A stretch of DNA of 64,000 nt from Cristatella mucedo. Taxonomy: Eukaryota; Bryozoa; Phylactolaemata; Cristatellidae. The position numbers and the translations under genes are program-made. Every line of letters begins with the position of its first letter. Positions within the stretch are counted from its first letter, which is position 1. Under the pieces are notes generated by a model that was not told the DNA's origin, ran no database searches, and saw only the letters and a list, made by a program, of their open reading frames with translations. Where the stretch lies: the NCBI GenBank assembly GCA_009760855.2, contig WPIO01000325.1:1-64000 (forward strand), given 5' to 3'. Of the stretch, positions 28,396-38,380 are shown piece by piece.

Positions 28396-29256
28396 TAGGA
28401 TCCAAATTGCATAGTGATGATTTCATATCAAAAGTTAATGGATATTTGCCATCTGATTTGAATGCAAATGGAAATCAAATTTAAAATTTATCTAATCCAA
28501 TTAATGACTCTGATGTAGTAACAAAATCTTACGCAGATGCTAAATTTGTTGTTATTACAGTAACAACATTTAATCTTGCTGGTAAAATCAATTACTAATC
28601 TTGGAGCAGATGTTAATCCCACAAAAGCAGTAAATATTTCACAAATAAATAATTATGTTTCAAAATCAGGTGATACTATGTCACGAGATATAAATAAGAA
28701 TAGCTTTGCTAAAAAATCTACTTATTGGAACTCAGGTAATACCAAACCAGTTGTATTAAATGATTATTATTGTGTTAAATATGTTGGAATGAAACGAAGA
28801 TGTGTTCCTAAAGCATTTCCATCAGCAACAAATATTGATATGGGCGGATATTCAAAAACGAACGTGGCAAATCCTGTTAATCCTTCTGATGTTGCGACTA
28901 AATCTTATGTAGATAAAACAGTTAACAAAATAACAGAAGTAATAGCTCTATCAATGGATCCAAATGCAAAGAACTCAATACTTAATCTATAAGCACCTTA
29001 TTCATGGACAAATAAAACAGCTCCACCTATAATGATATTAAATGTTATGGTTGTTGGAGCATCTAATTGTATGTTTCTAAAACCTGATATTGATACAACT
29101 GCTGTATCTGGAGATGTAAGAGCCATAAGTACTTCTCCAACAGGTGTGGATTTAAAGTATTATGTATATTTTACAAGATTACCGAGAGAGTATTTCTTTA
29201 TTGATACAACTGGAAAACTAAGAGTAAACATCTCGGTCGGTTATGTACCCTCTTGA
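28395..29256 (+). pseudogene. Fibre-like virion protein 2 (start lost, two stops, one frameshift)
   Basis: It follows a (TA)n-TATAGGA sequence where the ATG appears lost. Three shaft-like repeats are visible: NLSNPINDSDVVTKSYAD (about 28486-28539), SITNLGADVNPTKAVNISQI (28585-28644), and MGGYSKTNVANPVNPSDVAT with KSYVD (28838-28914). These match the phage tail-fibre pattern. The C-terminal 120 residues (YSWTNKTAPPIMILNVMVV to VNISVGYVPS) are beta-rich and may be a knob. It is paralogous to the minus-strand gene at 14064. A role in host attachment is inference. Confidence 0.62.
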
Positions 29257-29280
29257 ATAGTATAAATGATATATTAAAAC

Positions 29281-29676
29281 TTATAACTCTTGTAACTCAG
29301 TTACTTTACGTTTACCTTTAAGAAGAGGGAATAGTTTTAAAATAGCACAAATAGCTTCATGGTCTAAACAATGATGTAATAAAGTAGAGCAACATTGTTT
29401 TTTTAGAAGTTTCTTAACTAATGAATATAATTTAGTTGGTCTCTCTTTCTTAAATGAGTTAGTATTTATGTTACAATATGAACAAATTATAATTGCATCA
29501 TTACGCATAAGACTAGAATCAAATCCTGTTTCTTGCATATCTTTATCGCAGATGTCACAACGTATTTCATATTTTCTTTTTGGTCTCTTTATGTCTAGAT
29601 GAGAGTAAGGATGTTTTCCTTCTAGATAATCAGTTTCATTAAATGTATTTAAACACGTTTCACAAAATATTTCCAT
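29281..29676 (-). CDS. Zinc-binding Cys-rich protein, 131 aa, intact
   Basis: On the minus strand an undamaged 131-residue frame starts MEIFCETCLNTFNETD and ends VTELQEL. It has three C-x2-C pairs (residues 5/8, 40/43 and 65/68), with His residues at 22 and 26, so it probably binds two zinc ions. A basic segment (KRPKRKYE) lies between them. The C-terminal half is Leu/Lys-rich with a CC and HHCLDH cluster. It diverges from the integrase across only about 10 bases (TTCTTTATAGA), which implies a shared control region. A regulatory or nucleic-acid-binding role fits, but no family is recognised. Confidence 0.7.
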   Translation of the reverse strand: MEIFCETCLNTFNETDYLEGKHPYSHLDIKRPKRKYEIRCDICDKDMQETGFDSSLMRNDAIIICSYCNINTNSFKKERPTKLYSLVKKLLKKQCCSTLLHHCLDHEAICAILKLFPLLKGKRKVTELQEL

Positions 29677-29686
29677 TCTTTATAGA

Positions 29687-30541
29687 ATGTCGTTTTTAAC
29701 TCTAAATGAAAGAAAACAAGAAGGTAAATTCAATCCTGACTCAGATATAAGTCAAGTATTCAAACCAAGACCTAAGAAAATTCCACAAGGTTTCTTTAAT
29801 ATTGTTGAGCCTAATGAAAATCATCAAGCAGACATTTTATACATGCCTAATGATTCTGGATATAAATATGCACTTAGTGTTAATGATGTTGCTAGAAGAT
29901 ATAAAGATTCAAGACCTCTTAAAACAAAGTCTTCAAAAGAAGTAACAAAAGCAATAATAGATATTTACAATAAAGGTCCTCTGTAATGGCCAAAGAAAAT
30001 GACTATTGATCCAGGATCAGAGTTTAGAGGAGATTTTGCTTAAGAAATGAAAAAACATTAAACACAAATTATTGAAGGTACTAGTAAAACGAGTGTTGCA
30101 TTAGTTGAATGAATAGAACAGTTGCCGAGAGAGCATTTATGGCTCAGCATGAAAAAGAAATAGAAAGTTTCAAAAAAGAAGAATATACTAGAAACAGAGT
30201 GGATTGATAATTTACCAAAAATTATTGATTATCTAAATAATAGTGTTACGAAAGCAATAAATGAAAAACCTGTTAAAGCAATAAAAAAAGAAAAAGTAAA
30301 ACTAAAAAAACCAAAATATCATAGAGAACCGTTACTAGAACTTGAAGCAACTGTTAGATATTTATTAGAACCAGGTGAAGGAGAAGATTGAAAAAGAAGA
30401 AGAGCTACAGATGCAATATGGAGTTTGACTAAACATACTATTGTTATAATAATGGTTTTAAAAGAACAAGCTGTTAGATATTGGGTAAATGATGTTAAAA
30501 GAAGTTTTGTTAGAAAGGAGTTGCAAGTTGTTAAGCCTTAG
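29687..30541 (+). pseudogene. Polinton retroviral-type integrase (broken)
   Basis: It starts MSFLTLNERKQEGKFN. The catalytic triad is visible: Asp at codon 49 (HQADILYMP, 29831), Asp in MTIDPGSEFRGDF (30008), and Glu in TSVALVE (30107), about 33 codons later. The SRPLKTKSSKEVTKAI block after the first Asp is standard for Polinton integrases. The C-terminal domain reads LEATVRYLLEPGEGE, RRRATDAIWSL and VNDVKRSFVRKELQVVKP, the conserved RRRATD-x-IWS and FVREELQVV elements. The enzyme would insert the element into host DNA with six-base target duplications. Several stops and frameshifts (30107-30210 is the worst area) break it. Confidence 0.92.
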
Positions 30542-30932
30542 AAGCGTCTGGACTTTTTAATGTTTTAACTAATATTTCATCGAATTCTTCTTTAGTTACT
30601 TTATCGTCATCTAATGCATCCAAAATCTTTGAAACTAAGTTGTGATTCGCTTGAAAAGTAGATCTTTTACTTCTATCAATTTGTGATCATGTACTATCTA
30701 TTGAGATTATCATTGTTGATAAAGCGCCTAGTACTGTTACTACGTGAGAAAGTTTCTCATGTTTTTGAATGTAAGTACTTGTTACTGTGATTGCAAGAGA
30801 TAGTAAGATACCTATAAATTGAAAAACATATTTAGCTCTTATTAATTTATTTAAGCAACCTTTAATTCTATAATTGTCTAAAAGTATTTGATTATACTTG
30901 GTATTTGCGTATTTGGTTCGAAGGTGTGACAT
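30531..30932 (-). pseudogene. Membrane protein with EF-hand-like end, conserved type in Polintons (one stop)
   Basis: On the minus strand it starts MSHLRTKYANTKYNQIL. It has two hydrophobic segments (FQFIGILLSLAITVTSTYI and VVTVLGALSTMIISI). A TGA follows, and then in phase KILDALDDDKVTKEEFDEIL to the TAA at 30531. Two membrane segments followed by a D-D-x-x-(I/V)-(S/T)-x-E-E-F helix occur in a small membrane protein found near the right end of many Polintons; I cannot name its function. Its end overlaps the integrase end by about 10 bases, with the two genes convergent. An upstream AATATAGGAACAAGACATG is a variant of the shared start motif. Confidence 0.6.
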
Positions 30933-30946
30933 GTCTTGTTCCTATA

Positions 30947-31825
30947 TTATCTTATACATTCTCCAAAACAAAAGTCATGACTGCATCCGTAATTTAAACG
31001 TCTGTCGTAACCAGATGTTGTATGATTATTATAAACATCATGCAAATCATTAATCTACTTTCTAGCTTCAATTAATAATTTTTCATTCAACCAAACACTA
31101 TTCTTAACAATATCCATGAAACGTATTATAACTTTTATATCTCGAAATATATTATATAATTCATTAATGTAATCATCGTTAGTCTCATTAGGCTGTTTTG
31201 GAATATTTCCATTACATGATAAAACCATTTCACTTTCTGATAATCGTCTCTTTTCATCACCATATGTCCATTCAGAAAAACAATGTAAGGAACATCACAT
31301 CTTCCATAATCAAAATCTGTTACTTTAATTTCTGGAGCACCTAATTCTTTAAGCTCTTCTTCGTAAATATCTTTAGTTTTCAATATTTTTTTATCATTAT
31401 CACAAAAACATTCATTTGAACTATGATCACACTTATTATATTCACCACTTTCTAATTTCGAATTAATTATTACAATCTCTTTATATTTCTCAGGCCAACT
31501 CAATTTTTTAATTTCAGATCTTCTTTTGTCTTTATATTTTGATATATGTTCTTTACAACACATATTCTTCGTTTAATAGCTTTAGTAACAACTTCTTGTA
31601 ACAAATGATCAAAACTATAAACTCTATAAATCTTATCCAACAAACATGTATTATCTTTTGGTGAAGTATACTTTGTAACAAACTTATTAAGTTCTTTAAC
31701 AGTTGTTGGAACACCAATTCTTTGTAAAGAATGGTTATAAATATATCTTCAACTCTTTCAGTCCAAGTATTTGCTTTTTCTCCTTTCCTTCTAAATAATG
31801 TTCTAGAAGCATAAGATAATGGCAT
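30947..31825 (-). pseudogene. Rightmost Polinton gene, unknown, about 290 aa (several frameshifts)
   Basis: On the minus strand it starts MPLSYASRTLFRRKGEKANT just inside the right TIR. Reading requires three phase changes: one after IFITILY (about 31740), one near 31560 and one near 31190. Blocks seen in order are VPTTVKELNKFVTKYTSPKD; KCDHSSNECFCDNDKK; ELGAPEIKVTDFDYGRCDVP; and GYDRRLNYGCSHDFCFGECI. The last Cys-rich block just before the TAA at 30947 is distinctive. I recognise no family. It occupies the terminal position mirrored by the polymerase at the other end. Confidence 0.5.
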
Positions 31826-31832
31826 TTGCTAC

Positions 31833-32030
31833 ATAAGGTAATCATATTTCTGCTAAAATAAATTAGTTGTTATAAGTCTATCAGATTAAAAAAGAAAGTA
31901 ACACGAATGACCAAATTTCGTGATGAGGTTTTTTCATTTTACGATATCGGGGAATTTTTGGATAACCGAAGGTGGAACCGAGGTTAGACAAAAATTTCGT
32001 GATGTCGTAAAAGGGAAAAACACATCGTCA
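31833..32030 (-). repeat. Right terminal inverted repeat of Polinton 2
   Basis: Reverse complement of 8398-8594 over about 197 bases with small differences, ending ...CACATCGTCA at 32030. See the left repeat for landmarks. Confidence 0.92.
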
Positions 32031-32520
32031 CTACCTGAGTCGTGAGTGCACGTGTGGTCCAACTCCAGCTCGTGGATGTGTACTGCTCGAGTATTGTGAA
32101 TTCGATTACATCTTGTAGAAAGGTAGGTGACTCCAGCTATCGGTGCTGCCTGCACTTCATACCCGCTCGTACACCCTCCTGGCTCTAAGTAAAAGATCAC
32201 AACAACAAAACTACCAGCACTAGCTCTACTTCTTGTGTAGCATAGCATACCATTCTACCGAGCCGAAAGAGTGCCTCCAGCCACATTCTTTAAAATCTCG
32301 AGATGCATGCATTTACCTTTTTGGGTGATGGGTCACTGTTCTCTTAAAGTCGGCAACTCGCATTTAGAAGCTGTACGCCACCAAGGACAACAAGTATGAC
32401 TACCCAGCTGCCCACGAGCTTCATGATCAGTCGACGCATTTGCCTGGCTCTTGAAGAAGGCAAACGAAGTACAAAAAAGGATGATTGTTCCTATATTCCC
32501 AATAATCACGGTTGGTTTAG
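32031..32520. other. Right flank of Polinton 2, unassigned
   Basis: About 490 bases of GC-richer DNA with no coding similarity. If the left flank is the LTR of Gypsy C, the first part should be the other half of that LTR, but I could not confirm this because the 5' LTR is outside the window. Nothing else is recognised. Confidence 0.4.
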
Positions 32521-33500
32521 CAGCTGAGAACAACGATTGGTCTGGCAGACAAAGAACTGTCGTGGTTTAAGTTATACTTGTGTGATCGTGTTCAATCCGT
32601 GTTGTGTGGGGGTCAGGTCTCAGACAAGAGAAAGGTCACGTGTGGAGTCACTCAAGGGTCGGTGCTCTGTCCCTTGCTGTTCTCCATTTATACACAACCT
32701 CTGGGAAAAGTGATTAAGGCCCAACGAATAGGAAATCACTTCTATGCTGACGATACTCAGTTGTATTCGTCATTCAAACCGTCGGAATCTGCTGCAGCGA
32801 ATGAGAAACTGAATGCTTGCCTTGCCGATATTCGATCCTGAATGTCAGAAAACTTCCTGAAATTGAATGATGAGAAAACGAAACTGCTGCTCATAGGACA
32901 TCCCAAGCATGTGGCTAGATTTAAAAGCTTTACTATTCTAATAGGTGATGCTATTGTGCGTCCATCACCACGTGTTCGAAATTTAGGTATCGCTTTCGAC
33001 AGCTGCCTCAATTTCAAAACCTTTTTTTTCAGAAGTCTGCTTTTACAGTTAGCCATCACATCTGATCCCTATCCAAGATTAGGAGCTGTCTCCCACAGTG
33101 GTTTGTAAAAAAATTAACTAGCTCTTTAGTATTGTCTCGGCTTGATTATTGTAATTCCCTTTTGGCTGGGCTGCCAAAGAAAGCTATTAGGCCTGCAGCA
33201 GACTATGAACATGGCCGCAAGGCTAGTCTTCAAGTCCCAGCGGTTTTAGCACGTGTCTCCTTTGCTGAAAGAGCTAGGATGGTTGCTGGTTGAGAAACGG
33301 ATGCAGAGCAGAGTTCTTACGCTGACCCGCAAGGCCAGCCACGGCTTGGCTCCTTCGTACCTAGCTGAACTGCTGCATCCGTTTCAGCCTGTTCGCGCCC
33401 TCAGGTCCTGTGTGGACAATAAATTAGCTGTCTCATTTCTCTGCTTAAAGACCGTTGGCGATAGAAGCTTTACCTCTGCAGGTCCTTGACTGTGAAACTT
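32521..33500 (+). mobile_element. 5'-truncated LINE family 2 (CR1/L2-like reverse transcriptase C-terminus)
   Basis: The plus strand encodes the middle and end of a non-LTR reverse transcriptase. It shows LSWFKLYLCDRVQSVLCGG, VTCGVTQGSVLCPLLFSIY, the catalytic YADDTQLY (32743-32766) and NFLKLNDEKTKLLLIG. After a frameshift near 33110 it has ELLHPFQPVRALRSCVD. One stop (32839) and further shifts break it. The order matches CR1/L2-type ORF2 C-termini. The last 250 bases match the fragments at 12646-12900 and 42719-43105. Confidence 0.9.
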
Positions 33501-33618
33501 GATTCCACAGTTCTTATGCTAAGTTCTATGCTAAGTTCTTATGACCTGTTTACAGTTATTCTGATTGTCATTTGACCGTATCGCATAAGAAATTACGTGC
33601 CTATGGACATCTAAACGC

Positions 33619-34014
33619 TTGTCGCTTCTGGCTGCTGGGTCTCCCAGGCCGGCGGCTGCCTCAGCTGAGCCGGCGGCTAGTAACCTGCTTGTTAGTTATG
33701 ATCGTCAGCAGCTGTTATCGCTTCGTCATCGCAGATCAAATGCATTCCTAGATATTAATGTTGTTGCTAAGATTCACGAACTATGCATTAACAAAAGAAA
33801 AGTACCCAGTAGCCGCTGCTGTGGCCGGAACCGCCAGCTCAGACGCCATTCGTTGGGCGGGAGCTTCCAGCTGAGTACCCGCTTGTTTGGTATTCATAGC
33901 ATTGTCTCGAACCACTCAGCACGCTCCCCCACATGCGTCACTGCAAATCTCTCTAACTTAGTGGTCACCAGGCCTGTTGTAACTCCATCGGCCAGACTTA
34001 ACGCTGGCCTTTAG
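33619..34014 (+). pseudogene. Possible LINE ORF1 remnant
   Basis: An open frame of 131 codons (AFLDINVVAKIHELCINK, then a basic Arg-rich stretch) lies directly upstream of the endonuclease start in the same LINE. CR1/L2 elements often have a short basic ORF1 or ORF2 leader here. There is no esterase or RRM motif, so the assignment rests on position only. Confidence 0.4.
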
Positions 34015-34515
34015 AATCCTCGCTCAATGTGCAATAAACCTCTAGTAATAAGTGACCTTATTTCGGAAAATGGTATCGACCTGCTCGCTCTAATTAAAAC
34101 TTGGCTGAAATTGATAAACTGCCTGACAATTAAAGTCGCAACTCTATCTGGTTTCTCGTTCTTTCACACCCCTAGATCAATCAAAACTGGAAGTGGAGTT
34201 GCTATTATCGTGCGCTTGAAATTCAACTTCAAGCCATTTGCGGTACCCTCGAAGCAGTCTTTCGAATCAAATGTCTTGGTCTCACCCGAAAACAAGCTAC
34301 CGATAGTGGCAGTTGTCTATCGCCCACAAGGTACCAAATCCTCCTTTATCTCAGATTTCTCCGATATCATTTTTATTCTGTGTGCAAGAAGTCAATCCTT
34401 CCTCGTTACGGGTGATTTTAAAGTTCACTTTGATAACTTATCTGACGCTTTCACCACCAAATTTCGTGCATTGACTGACTCATTGTCTTGTGTGGCTCAT
34501 GTGCATGGCCCTACC

Positions 34516-34807
34516 TGTGGTCTGGTTATATGCAGGCCGGTACCACTCCTTCCTTAAACAGCTGTCAGGAGCATCACCAGTGGTGCATAGCTGTGGTTCG
34601 CCTGTGGTGTGGTTTGGACAGGCCGGTAACCACAGTCAGATGGTGGACTCACCATCGGGGTCGGCCTAAACACAGCCGTGGGCGAGGAGGGAGATTCGGT
34701 GGGGAGAGAGGGGCGAGTGAAGTCGTGCTCCCCCTGCTCTGTAGTAGAATAAACTGTTGGTGTTGGTTCTGTGCGAGCGTTCTTCGTGCAAGGCACATCG
34801 AAGCACA
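34516..34807 (+). repeat. 5' LTR of Gypsy B (292 bp)
   Basis: Direct repeat of 38570-38859 with about a dozen differences by eye. An AATAAA polyadenylation-like signal lies at 34748. Confidence 0.95.
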
Positions 34808-34821
34808 AGCTATTTCTTGGG

Positions 34822-35570
34822 ATGGAGTCGATGGCATCAATGGTAATGCTAGGCAAAATCGAACCTTATGACGGCAAAACGGACTTCGTCGCGTGGGTAC
34901 GTCGACTGGACTCCGTGGCCAAGACGAACAAGATTAAAGATGACGATATTGCCGCACTCATGCCCTTGTATTTAACCGGCGGAGCTTTTGCCGTCTATGA
35001 AGGGCTGGTGGACAGTGATAAATGTGACTATATGAAGGTGAAACGCGAACTCAGCGCCGCGTTTTCGCCCGATTGCTTCCGCGCGTACCACGAGTTATCG
35101 AGCAGAAAACTTCGCGAGGGTGAGTCGCCACAAGTCTACTTGGCCGACCTTGTTCGCTTGGCGTCTATTGTCTTTGCTGCTCAAGCGGGGGGGGGGGGCA
35201 CCTGCGTATCCCCTGGAGTCTTTGCTGAAGTGTGCATTTGTGTCGGGCCTACCCGATGACGTAAGGCGGCAACTGCGAGTAGCGTGCTCGCTTACCAAAG
35301 CTGATTTGCCGGTGCTGGTTGAAATGTCGAGGAACTTTGTCTCGTCAAGTGCGGCATGTCTCGCAGGCCGTTTCGAGGATCGACGCGCTCAGACCCCTGG
35401 CGTCGTGGTGCAGCCTAAGACAGACTCGCAAAGGCAGTACACCGACCGGCCTTTTCTCAGCGGGCCGCGCACGCGACTTTGCTGGATCAGCGGCGATCCG
35501 AATCATCTAGCTGATGCGTGTGGTAAAAAAAGTCGGCGATCAAAAAAACGAATAAGGGGAACCGCCAACC
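34822..35570 (+). pseudogene. gag: Gypsy B gag, frameshifted at a G-run
   Basis: It starts at MESMASMVMLGKIEPYDG and matches element A gag through LTGGAFAVYEGL and LSAAFSPDCFRAYHE. A run of ten G residues at 35187-35196 changes the phase. In the new frame it continues with LKCAFVSGLPDDVRRQLRVA. The single recognisable zinc knuckle reads CWISGDPNHLADAC, where the second Cys of C-x2-C is Ser. So both the frame and the knuckle are damaged. It would otherwise be the particle and RNA-binding protein. Confidence 0.85.
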
Positions 35571-35589
35571 TCTGTGCCTGCATGTTCCC

Positions 35590-38380
35590 CTTGACTTCGG
35601 CGCGACTGCCCTCCATCGGCGTGATGTTAAATGGCCAGTTCGCTACTGCACTTGTCGACACCGGCTGCTCCCGCACGGTGCTTGCATCAGTGCTGGCCTC
35701 CTCTCGTGATCTGCAGCCAGCGAGGGAGGGTATCTTGATGATGAATGGTGACCGCGCTCTCTATACTTCTACCTGTAAGGTCAGTTTGTTAATTAGAGGA
35801 GTACCGCTGGAGGTTAATTGTTTGGTGACCGATATAATTGCTGGCTGAGACGTCATCCTTGGGATGGATGTCATAAGAGCGCTAGGCGGCGTCCGCGTAG
35901 GGCACGACGGTGAAGGCCAAGTTGACTTCGGTAATGAGGCTCCAACGACCCGATGCATCCGCGGCGAAAGAAACAGTGTAACCTGCCCTCACTCACCCCC
36001 GGCCACCGACGTTTCGCTCATTGCAAAGGTCGGAAATTCGAGCGAGCTTACAGTCTCCGACAAAGATTTTACTGCCATATTCCACGATGGCGCGTGGCAC
36101 GTGCGCTGGAACTGGAAAGAAGGCGTACAGGCCCCCATGCTGCAGAACCGCGTGTCCTCATATCGCATCCCGGCTGAGGTAGAAGTAGAATATGAACGGG
36201 AAGTGGAGGACTGGATAAAGTGTGGTTGGCTTCAACCTTTTCACGGGGAGTGCGGTGGGCTGATTCCCTTGATGGCGGTGGTCCAAAGCAGCAACGGGAA
36301 AGTGAGGCCTGTCCTCGACTATCGCGAGCTCAACCAGTTCGTGTCGAGCCACACGGCTGAAGGCGACGTGTGCAGTAATAAACTTCGTGCATGGCGGCGA
36401 ATGGGACGAAACGTAAGCGTCGTGGACCTGCGTAAGGCCTATTTGCAAATTCACGTAGACCCATCATTGTGGAAGTACCAGGTGGTTGAATTTCATGGCC
36501 GCCGATACTGCCTGACTCGGCTGTGTTTCGGCCTTAACGTTGCACCAAAAATAATGACTGTTATCTTAAATAAAGTGTTGTCTATGGATGAGCGGGTCAG
36601 ATCCGGCACGAATTTGTATGTTGACGACATTTTGGCGAACAATTATATCGTCTTAAACGACCGTGTGATTGAGCTTCTCCGCGAGTACGGACTTGAAGCA
36701 AAACCACCTGAAAAGTTAGAGGGTGGTCGTATTCTAGGCCTCCGCATTGACAGTAAACGCAACGAGCTCGTATGGTGCCGAGATAATGCCATAGGCTCTG
36801 TACAGTCAGTGCTGACGCGGCGAGAAAAATTTTCTTGGTGTGGGCAACTCGTCGGGCATTTTCCGGTAGCCGGCTGGCTGCGACCTGCTTGCAGTTACCT
36901 CAAACGTATAGCCAGCGAGCAGGACTGGGACAGCAAAGTGCCGAGTGAGGTTCTGGAAAAATCTCGCGACGTCCATTGCAGGGTGCTAGCTTCTGATCCG
37001 GTGACTGGTGCATGGTAGGTGTCCAATGTCGTCAGCGGAAAATTGTGGTGCGATGCGTGCAGCATCGCTATTGGAACGTGCCTTGAAATTGACGGTAAAG
37101 TGGTTGACGATGCCTCTTGGCTTCGAAAGCCGGACGATACTTCGCATATAAACACCGCTGAGCTAGAAGCCGTCATCAAAGGCCTTAACATCGCTATTGC
37201 GTGGGGACTTCAGAAAGTCCAAATCGTGACTGATTCAACTTCGGTGTTTGGTTGGTTGAAGTCATTGATCGACGGGGATAAAACCGTGAGGACGCGCGGC
37301 ATGGGAGAGGCTATAATTCGACGACGATTGGGCCTACTCTGAGATATTATAACGGAGTGCAATCTGGTGACGACTGTCAGCCTAGTAAGGTCGCCGGAGA
37401 ACAAAGCGGACCAGCTGACGCGAGTACCGCAAAGGTGGTTGAAGTTCACGACTCGCTGTACCGGTGCCGTGGCTCCCGAGGTCAGTTTGAAGGCTTCCAA
37501 TATCGACCTCAAGCAATTCCACAATCTGCACCACCTGGGCGTCGACAGGACGCTATACCTGGCGAGGCTATGTCACCCTAATGCAAACATCCGCAGAACC
37601 GATGTAGAACGAATTGTTCGTTCCTGTCTTCGCTGCAGATCAGTGGATCCGTCGCCGATTTCGTGGCAGCGAGGCAGTCTTGACGTCACCGAACCCTGGT
37701 CTCGTCTTGCGATAGATGTCACGCACTACTGCAATGAGAAATATCTGACGCTGGTGGATTGTGGGCCCAGCAGATTCACGCTATGGCGGCCCATTCCTAT
37801 CGAAGAGGTGCACCTTATCACCAGAGTGCTGGAGCAAATCTTTCGAGAGAGAGGCCCTCCTACGCAGCTTCTGATGGACAACAGCGCCTCGTTCCGATCT
37901 GAGGCAGTTCGGCGTCTCTGCGAACGCTGGGGCGTTGAGACCGTCTACCGGTGTGCTTACCGACCGGAAGGCAACGGCATAGTCGAACGCATGCATCGGA
38001 CTATCAAGGGCATGGCAGCTCGCACCGGTAGAGGAGTACTAGATATGGTGTACTGGTACAATTCGGCGCCGACTGAGGGGATAAAGGGCGAAACCGTGCC
38101 TCACAGGCGGTTATTTACATATGAATGGCGGTGCACGCTCCAGCCAAAGAAGATACAGCACTGCAACGCCCAATCTGCCATTAACTACACAGCGGGCCAA
38201 AGGGTTTTTGTGAAACCAGCCGATGGGCGGTGTACATCAGAATGGCCGGAAGGGATTGTGACCTCAGGGACTCACGGCCTTGGTGTCGAGGTGTACGGAA
38301 TCCGAAGACACGTGTCGGACGTCAGGTTAGTTCCGGACGCTGAGCCAGTATTACCGGCTCAGCTGCCAGCACCCTCCTAG
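35590..38380 (+). pseudogene. pol: Gypsy B pol (protease, RT, RNase H, integrase) with few lesions
   Basis: The protease active site is ALVDTGCSRT (35651-35680), followed by a TGA at 35846 in the TDIIAG/DVILGMD segment. Reverse transcriptase (35864-37018) shows VRPVLDYRELNQF, DLRKAYLQIHVDP, CFGLNVAPK and the catalytic YVDD (36617-36628). A TAG at 37016 precedes RNase H (37019-37342; WCDACSIAIGT, TAELEAVIKG, VTDSTSVFG). The integrase frame 37367-38380 (337 residues) is intact. It has an HH...C-x2-C zinc domain (HNLHHLGVDRT, CLRC), then AIDVTHY, LLMDNSASF and GNGIVERMHRT giving D, D and E. It ends with the VRLVPDAE tail. Only a few single-base lesions separate the four parts. Confidence 0.94.

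Larger units (their letters stand above)
8398..32030 (+). mobile_element. Polinton/Maverick (adintovirus-like) element 2 with TIRs and nested insertions
   Basis: Inverted repeats of about 197 bp bound an AT-rich element whose own sequence is about 16 kb once the nested insertions are removed. It encodes the hallmark set: protein-primed DNA polymerase B at the left end, a retroviral-type D,D,E integrase near the right end, a double-jelly-roll-type major capsid protein, minor-capsid-like proteins, fibre-like proteins, a PLA2-like protein and a YqaJ-type nuclease. Most genes are broken by single stops and frameshifts, so this is an old inactive copy. Six-base target duplications are expected for this class; the flanks read CTCCCT (8393-8398) and CTACCT (32031-32036), a possible but imperfect pair. 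No packaging ATPase or adenovirus-type protease was recognised. Confidence 0.93.

Noticed and set aside
2090-30541. Alternative genetic code (TAA/TAG/TGA read as amino acids) in the AT-rich elements
   Set aside because: All three stops occur and pair with different amino acids in the other copy: TGA at 2943 with Trp (TGG at 9315), TAA at 11703 with Leu (TTA at 5526), and TAA at 5917 with Ser (TCA at 12090). Frameshifts are also common. This is decay, not recoding.
8393-32036. Clear six-base target duplication of Polinton 2
   Set aside because: CTCCCT and CTACCT differ at one base and overlap the TIR start on the left by one base, so it cannot be claimed as certain.
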